From contig JAISQQ010000313.1 of assembly GCA_031274075.1 (NCBI GenBank), positions 1 through 18,738 of the forward strand: a stretch of 18,738 nt of DNA. Direction: 5' to 3'. Source of the DNA: Accumulibacter sp. (GTDB lineage: Bacteria > Pseudomonadota > Gammaproteobacteria > Burkholderiales > Rhodocyclaceae). This document shows, piece after piece, positions 14,786 through 18,738 of this stretch; positions within the stretch are counted from its first letter, which is position 1, and every line of letters starts with the position of its first letter. The notes under the pieces were generated by a model. That model worked only from the letters and a program-made list of their open reading frames with translations, was not told the DNA's origin and searched no databases. The position numbers and the translations under genes are program-made.

Positions 14786-15462
14786 TGGCTGCTTATGATC
14801 TTGAAGAACAGGAACAGATTGCCGAAATCAAGGCCTGGTGGAAGCAATACGGCAACCGGCTGGTCAATGTGCTGACCGCCTTCGCCCTGGTCGCGGCGGG
14901 CTGGCAAGGATGGAACTGGTATCAGCGCAACCAGGCCGGGCAGGCGTCGGTCATCTACGGCGCGCTGCAAAAGGCCGTCCAGGACAAGGATACGCAGCGG
15001 GTCAAGGCGGCCAGCGGCGAATTGCTGGAAAAGTTCGGCGGGACGCCCTACGCGGTGCTGGGCGCGCTGACTTCGGCCAAGGCCATGATCGAGGCCGGCG
15101 ACGCGCCGACGGCCAAGGCCCAGTTGCTCTGGGCGGCCGAGCACGCCAAGGATGAATGGCGCGATCTGGCGCGTCTGCGAGCCGCCGCGGTATTGCTCGA
15201 CGACAAGGCTTACGATCAGGCGCTGGCGCAGCTCGAAGGCGCTTCCGGCGCGGCCTTCGCCATCCGCTTCCAGGATATGCGCGGCGACGTCCTCGCCGCG
15301 CAGGGCAAGAAACCGGAAGCGCTGTCCGCCTACCGGACGGCCCTGGCCCGGCTGGACGAACTGGAAAAGGGCGCCGCCGGCCTGGAGTGGCGAGGCGAGG
15401 CGAACGCCATTTTCCGCGATCTGATCGGGCAGAAGATCGACGCCCTGGGCGGAGGCCGATGA
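14785..15462 (+). CDS. yfgM: YfgM-family TPR membrane protein (periplasmic chaperone ancillary)
   Basis: 225 aa from ATG 14785, overlapping the hisS stop (TGATG). An upstream in-frame TTG is one codon earlier and is rejected. A short cytoplasmic part (AAYDLEEQEQIAEIKAWWKQYG) precedes a single transmembrane helix (about 26-45, VNVLTAFALVAAGWQGWNWY). The rest is a periplasmic TPR-like domain (DUF2133 family). E. coli YfgM associates with the SecYEG translocon and PpiD and helps outer-membrane protein traffic. Its place between hisS and bamB is conserved, which fits envelope assembly. Confidence 0.93.
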   Translation: MAAYDLEEQEQIAEIKAWWKQYGNRLVNVLTAFALVAAGWQGWNWYQRNQAGQASVIYGALQKAVQDKDTQRVKAASGELLEKFGGTPYAVLGALTSAKAMIEAGDAPTAKAQLLWAAEHAKDEWRDLARLRAAAVLLDDKAYDQALAQLEGASGAAFAIRFQDMRGDVLAAQGKKPEALSAYRTALARLDELEKGAAGLEWRGEANAIFRDLIGQKIDALGGGR

Positions 15463-16607
15463 TGCGCGCGCGTCTGGCGGCGCTTTTTTTGGCTGCGGCG
15501 CTGGCGGCCTGCGCCTGCAGTTCGTTCGACGCCATCAATCCCTTTGCCGGCAAGGGGCCGAAGATGGCCGAGCTGAAGCCGTTCCAGGCCACGGCGGAAG
15601 CGCGCGTGAGCTGGAGCGAGAGCGTCGGCAAGAGCGGCGACTACGTATTCACTCCGGCGGTGTTCGCCTCCTCGGTTTACGCGGCAGGCAGCGATGGCGA
15701 GGTGATCCGCGTCGACGACGGCAAGCTGGTGTGGAAAATCAACGCCGGCATGCCCCTGTCCGCGGGCGTCGGCACGGATGGGAAGCTCGTCGCGGTGGCC
15801 TCGCCGGAAGGCGACGTGCTGGTTTTTTCCGCCGCCGACGGCAGCCTGGCGTGGAAAACCAAGGCCACGAGCGAAATCCTGTCGCCGCCCGCCGTGGGCG
15901 AGGGGCTGGTAGTCGTGCGCAGCAGCGACAATTGCCTGGCGGCCTACGATGCCTCCAATGGCCGGCGGAAATGGTTGTACCAGCGCCCGTCGCCGTCGCT
16001 CGCGCTGCGCGTGACGGCGCCTCCGGTCATCGACGGGAATTACGTGCTCGCCGGTTTCCCCGGCGGCAAGCTGATCGTCGTCAGCCTGAACAACGGCGTC
16101 TCCGTCTGGGAGGGAACGGTCTCCCTGCCGAAGGGAACGACCGAGCTCGAACGGGTGGCCGACGTCACCAGTCTTCCTGTGATCGCCGGGAACACCATCT
16201 GCGCCGTGGCTTTCCAGGGGCGGGTGGCCTGTTTCGACCTGAACAACGGCAATCTCCTCTGGGCGCGCGACATGTCCAGTTCGGTCGGGCTGGCGATAGA
16301 TTCGCGCTATCTCTTCGTGACCGATGACCAGGGCGCCGTGCATGCGCTCGATCTCGCCAGCGGCTCCAGCGTGTGGAAGCAGGACGACTTGGCGATGCGG
16401 CGCGTTTCGGCGCCGCTGCCGCGCCGGGGACTGGTCGCCGTGGCGGACGCGCAGGGGATCGTCCATTTCCTGAACCGGGAAAACGGCGCTTTCGCCGCGC
16501 GGGTAAGCACCGACGGCAGCCCCGTGCGGGCCAAGCCGCAGGCGCTGGGACGCAATCTCCTGGTGCAGACGAGCAAGGGCGGACTCTACGCTATCGACGT
16601 GGAATGA
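15459..16607 (+). CDS. bamB: Outer membrane assembly lipoprotein BamB
   Basis: 382 aa from ATG 15459 (ATG 15462 is equally possible). Lipoprotein signal peptide: [18 protein letters not shown], with lipobox L-A-A-C18, no Asp at +2, hence outer-membrane sorting. The remainder is an eight-bladed PQQ-type beta propeller with repeated blade motifs ([56 protein letters not shown]). BamB binds BamA and supports folding of outer-membrane beta barrels. It overlaps yfgM before it and der after it by four bases each. Confidence 0.96.
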   Translation: MMRARLAALFLAAALAACACSSFDAINPFAGKGPKMAELKPFQATAEARVSWSESVGKSGDYVFTPAVFASSVYAAGSDGEVIRVDDGKLVWKINAGMPLSAGVGTDGKLVAVASPEGDVLVFSAADGSLAWKTKATSEILSPPAVGEGLVVVRSSDNCLAAYDASNGRRKWLYQRPSPSLALRVTAPPVIDGNYVLAGFPGGKLIVVSLNNGVSVWEGTVSLPKGTTELERVADVTSLPVIAGNTICAVAFQGRVACFDLNNGNLLWARDMSSSVGLAIDSRYLFVTDDQGAVHALDLASGSSVWKQDDLAMRRVSAPLPRRGLVAVADAQGIVHFLNRENGAFAARVSTDGSPVRAKPQALGRNLLVQTSKGGLYAIDVE

Positions 16608-18061
16608 AGCCGACCGTAGTCATCGTTGGCCGGCCCAACGTCGGCAAATCGACCCTGTTCAACCGCCTGACCCGGACGCGCGACGCCCTGGTGGCGGACA
16701 TTCCCGGCCTGACGCGCGACCGTCACTACGGCCACGGGAAACTCGGCGACAGACCGTATCTCGTGGTCGATACGGGCGGCTTCGAGCCTCTGGCCAGAGA
16801 CGGCATCGTGCACGAGATGGCGCGCCAGGCCGGGCAGGCCATCGCGGAAGCCGACGCCGTCATTTTCGTGGTCGACGGGCGCGCCGGCCTCACGGCGCTC
16901 GATCGGGAGATCGCCGACAAGCTGCGCCGCGCGCGGCGTCCGGTAACGGTGGCGGTCAATAAATCCGAGGGAATCGGGCACGGCATGACGACCGCCGATT
17001 TCCACCAGCTTGGCCTGGGGATTCCGTATGCCGTTTCCGCCGCGCACGGGGAAGGCGTGCGCGGCCTGATCGAGGACGTCCTCGAACCCTTCCCCATGCC
17101 TGGGGAAGGCGAGGCCGGGGAAACCCGGCTTAAGGTGGCCATCGTCGGCCGTCCCAACGTCGGCAAGAGCACGATGATCAATGCCTTGCTCGGAGAAGAG
17201 CGAGTCATCGCCTTCGATCAACCGGGCACCACGCGCGACGCCATCTTCGTCGACTTCGAGCGCGGCGAAAAAAAATACACGCTCATCGACACTGCGGGTT
17301 TGCGCCGCAAGGGCAAGGTTTTCGAGACGATCGAAAAATTCTCGGTCATCAAGACCCTGCAATCGATCGAAGACGCCAACGTCGTCGTCCTGGTACTCGA
17401 CGCCCGGCAGGACATCGCCGATCAGGACGCGCACATCGCCGGTTTCATCGTCGAGTCCGGCCGCGCGCTGGTCGTGGCGGTCAACAAATGGGACGGGCTG
17501 GACGCCTACCGGCGCGGCCAGATCAAGGCAAGCCTCGAAACTCGGCTCAAGTTCCTGGATTTCGCGCGATTTCACTACGTATCGGCGCTGACCGGCCAGG
17601 GGCTGGAAGCCGTTTTCCGCTCCGTCGACGCCGCCTACCGCGCGGCGACCGTCGATCTTCCCACGCCCCGCCTCACCCGCGTCCTGATCGACGCGGTGGC
17701 GCGGCAGTCGCCCCCGCGCAACGGCGTCTTCCGCCCCAAGCTGCGCTACGCCCACCAGGGGGGACGCAATCCGCCGCTGGTCGTGATCCACGGCAACATG
17801 CTCGACAAGGTGCCGGATTCCTATCGCCGCTACCTGGAAAACGTGTTCCGGGAAGTCTTCAAACTGCAGGGAACGCCGCTCCGCATCCAGTTCAACGTGA
17901 CGGAGAATCCATACGCGCGGAATAAGCCCGCGGACACGCCAAGAAAAAAGCCCAAGGCGGATGAAACGAAAAAAACCGCGCCCGGCAAGCTGCCGTCCGG
18001 AAAGACGGCCAAACGGGAAAGCGCCGGAATGCCGCCGGCTTCGCGGCAAAGGCCAAAATGA
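16604..18061 (+). CDS. der: Ribosome assembly GTPase Der (EngA)
   Basis: 485 aa from ATG 16604 inside the bamB stop. Two tandem GTPase domains: first with [12 protein letters not shown] (G1), DTGGFE (G3) and NKSE (a common variant of the G4 NKxD); second with [12 protein letters not shown] (about 182), [11 protein letters not shown] and NKWD. A KH-like domain follows ([18 protein letters not shown] ... [14 protein letters not shown] ... [15 protein letters not shown]). The last ~40 residues are Lys/Pro-rich and probably bind rRNA. Der acts in 50S subunit maturation. It is the last gene of the operon, and I see no clear intrinsic terminator between it and the rRNA promoters. Confidence 0.97.
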   Translation: MKPTVVIVGRPNVGKSTLFNRLTRTRDALVADIPGLTRDRHYGHGKLGDRPYLVVDTGGFEPLARDGIVHEMARQAGQAIAEADAVIFVVDGRAGLTALDREIADKLRRARRPVTVAVNKSEGIGHGMTTADFHQLGLGIPYAVSAAHGEGVRGLIEDVLEPFPMPGEGEAGETRLKVAIVGRPNVGKSTMINALLGEERVIAFDQPGTTRDAIFVDFERGEKKYTLIDTAGLRRKGKVFETIEKFSVIKTLQSIEDANVVVLVLDARQDIADQDAHIAGFIVESGRALVVAVNKWDGLDAYRRGQIKASLETRLKFLDFARFHYVSALTGQGLEAVFRSVDAAYRAATVDLPTPRLTRVLIDAVARQSPPRNGVFRPKLRYAHQGGRNPPLVVIHGNMLDKVPDSYRRYLENVFREVFKLQGTPLRIQFNVTENPYARNKPADTPRKKPKADETKKTAPGKLPSGKTAKRESAGMPPASRQRPK

Positions 18062-18085
18062 AATTGCCGCGCCGTTTTCCCGCGC

Positions 18086-18114
18086 TTGACGCAGGGAAGA
18101 GGGATTGCTATAGT
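18086..18114 (+). promoter_or_regulatory. rRNA operon promoter P1
   Basis: TTGACG - 17 nt - TATAGT, a near-consensus sigma-70 promoter, followed by a GC-rich discriminator (TCGCCCCCTC), the sign of ppGpp/stringent control. It starts 25 nt after the der stop codon. Confidence 0.8.
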
Positions 18115-18184
18115 TCGCCCCCTCGTGACACGGCGCAAGTTTCAGTGAAGCGCGTCGCCGATCAGATTAAATCAATCGGCGGTG

Positions 18185-18214
18185 TTGACGGGAAAGAGAC
18201 GGCACGTATATAAT
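18185..18214 (+). promoter_or_regulatory. rRNA operon promoter P2
   Basis: TTGACG - 18 nt - TATAAT, with a perfect -10. It lies about 100 nt downstream of P1, the tandem layout typical of rrn operons, and about 10 nt before the predicted tRNA-fMet leader begins. The discriminator is GC-rich (TCCGCC). Confidence 0.85.
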
Positions 18215-18231
18215 TCCGCCTCTTCAGCGGG

Positions 18232-18308
18232 CGCGGGGTGGAGCAGTCTGGCAGCTCGTCGGGCTCATAACCCGAAGGTCACAGGTTCAAATCCTGTCCC
18301 CGCAACCA
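18232..18308 (+). tRNA. Initiator tRNA-fMet (anticodon CAT)
   Basis: 77 nt with encoded CCA. The acceptor is CGCGGGG/CCCCGCA with the unpaired C1-A72 that marks bacterial initiators. The anticodon stem has the three G-C pairs (TCGGG-CTCATAA-CCCGA) needed for initiation, and the T arm is ACAGG-TTCAAAT-CCTGT. It lies between the rrn promoters and the 16S gene with no terminator on either side, so it appears to be cut from the rRNA precursor. Confidence 0.97.
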
Positions 18309-18326
18309 AGAGTAGTTCTGTAGTTC

Positions 18327-18340
18327 TGTTCTTTAACAAA
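18327..18340 (+). promoter_or_regulatory. boxA antitermination element in the rRNA leader
   Basis: TGTTCTTTAACAAA closely matches the NusB/NusE-binding boxA (TGCTCTTTAACAA). It starts 19 nt after tRNA-fMet. This shows that the transcript carrying tRNA-fMet continues into 16S. The rest of the leader, 18341-18629, holds no gene. It is purine-rich (AAGCGGAAGG-like runs), and a second TTTAACAA lies at 18617-18624. Confidence 0.85.
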
Positions 18341-18629
18341 GCGACGATTGATAGAAGTGGGTTTTTGGGAGTTGGTCGCGTCATGGCGGGAAAGCGAAGG
18401 TGGCGGAAGTCACCTCGCGGGAAAGCCAGGAGGCGAGATCCAGCCCCGGAAGAGAAGCGGAAGGCCGGAAGCCGAAAGCGAAGCGATTCGCCGAGACAGA
18501 AGGGTTGCCGAAGGAAACCGGGGCCGGAGCCAAAGGACCAAAAGCTCGCAGGAAGTAAAGAATCCGTGATTCTGGAAGAAATTTCGGGGTCAAGGAAGAA
18601 AGACGTCAAGCGAGAGTTTAACAAGGATG

Positions 18630-18738
18630 AAACTGAAGAGTTTGATCCTGGCTCAGATTGAACGCTGGCGGCATGCCTTACACATGCAAGTCGAACGGCA
18701 GCGCAGGGGCAACCCAGGCGGCGAGTGGCGAACGGGTG
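18630..18738 (+). rRNA. rrs: 16S ribosomal RNA, 5' end (cut by window edge)
   Basis: Begins AAACTGAAGAGTTTGATCCT, the universal 16S start (AGAGTTTGATCMTGGCTCAG at 18637), and runs through GGCGGCATGCCTTACACATG and GCGAGTGGCGAACGGGTG. Position 1 is placed at 18630 by alignment of the AGAGTTTG box to E. coli position 8. Sequence features (AACGGCAGCGCAGGGGCAACC) fit Rhodocyclales. Only about 109 nt are in view. Confidence 0.98.

Noticed and set aside
18182..18661. ORFs on both strands across the rRNA leader and tRNA-fMet
   Set aside because: They span a tRNA, boxA and the 16S start; the region is structural RNA leader.
1..18738. CRISPR arrays, insertion sequences, riboswitches
   Set aside because: No repeat-spacer pattern, transposase ORF, IS ends or recognisable riboswitch core was seen. 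The 18-bp repeat at 11101-11244 is coding and lacks spacers.

Overview
The window comes from a high-GC betaproteobacterium, most likely of the Rhodocyclales (Accumulibacter/Azonexus-like). This rests on the first ~109 nt of a 16S rRNA gene at the right edge and on the gene order ndk-rlmN-pilW-rodZ-ispG-hisS-yfgM-bamB-der. The genus is an inference from memory, not from a search.

Left part (1-5162): a decaying P2/P4-type prophage remnant behind a tRNA-Arg(CCT) gene. From left to right it holds a higBA toxin-antitoxin pair (+ strand) with a palindrome just upstream and a terminator downstream. Next is a minus-strand operon of an AlpA-type regulator, an unrecognised coiled-coil protein and two tandem Ogr/Delta-type zinc-finger late-gene activators. 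Then come a P2 gpP-type terminase large subunit broken by a one-base frameshift in a G run, what may be the 5' stub of a divergent portal gene, and the N-terminal third of a P4-type integrase next to the tRNA. Two near-identical palindromes (ATGTTGT-N13-ACAACAT) lie upstream of the terminase and of the AlpA operon, at about the distance expected for Ogr-type activator sites. The two activators therefore probably control these two transcripts, one of which encodes the activators themselves.

Middle (5163-8702): core chromosome resumes with the ABC-F ATPase uup (+). A short decayed ORF, a GAAGACAG-rich inverted repeat and a convergent HDOD-domain gene (-) follow.

Right part (8703-18061): a dense nine-gene operon. 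ndk and rlmN are 24 nt apart, and every later junction overlaps stop with start by 1 or 4 nt. Its products serve nucleotide balance (Ndk), rRNA/tRNA methylation (RlmN), type IV pilus assembly (PilW), cell shape (RodZ), isoprenoid synthesis (IspG), tRNA charging (HisS), envelope protein assembly (YfgM, BamB) and ribosome assembly (Der). RodZ carries an unusual N-terminal hexapeptide repeat.

Far right (18062-18738): a ribosomal RNA operon start with two tandem sigma-70 promoters, an initiator tRNA-fMet inside the leader, a boxA antitermination sequence and the 5' end of 16S rRNA.
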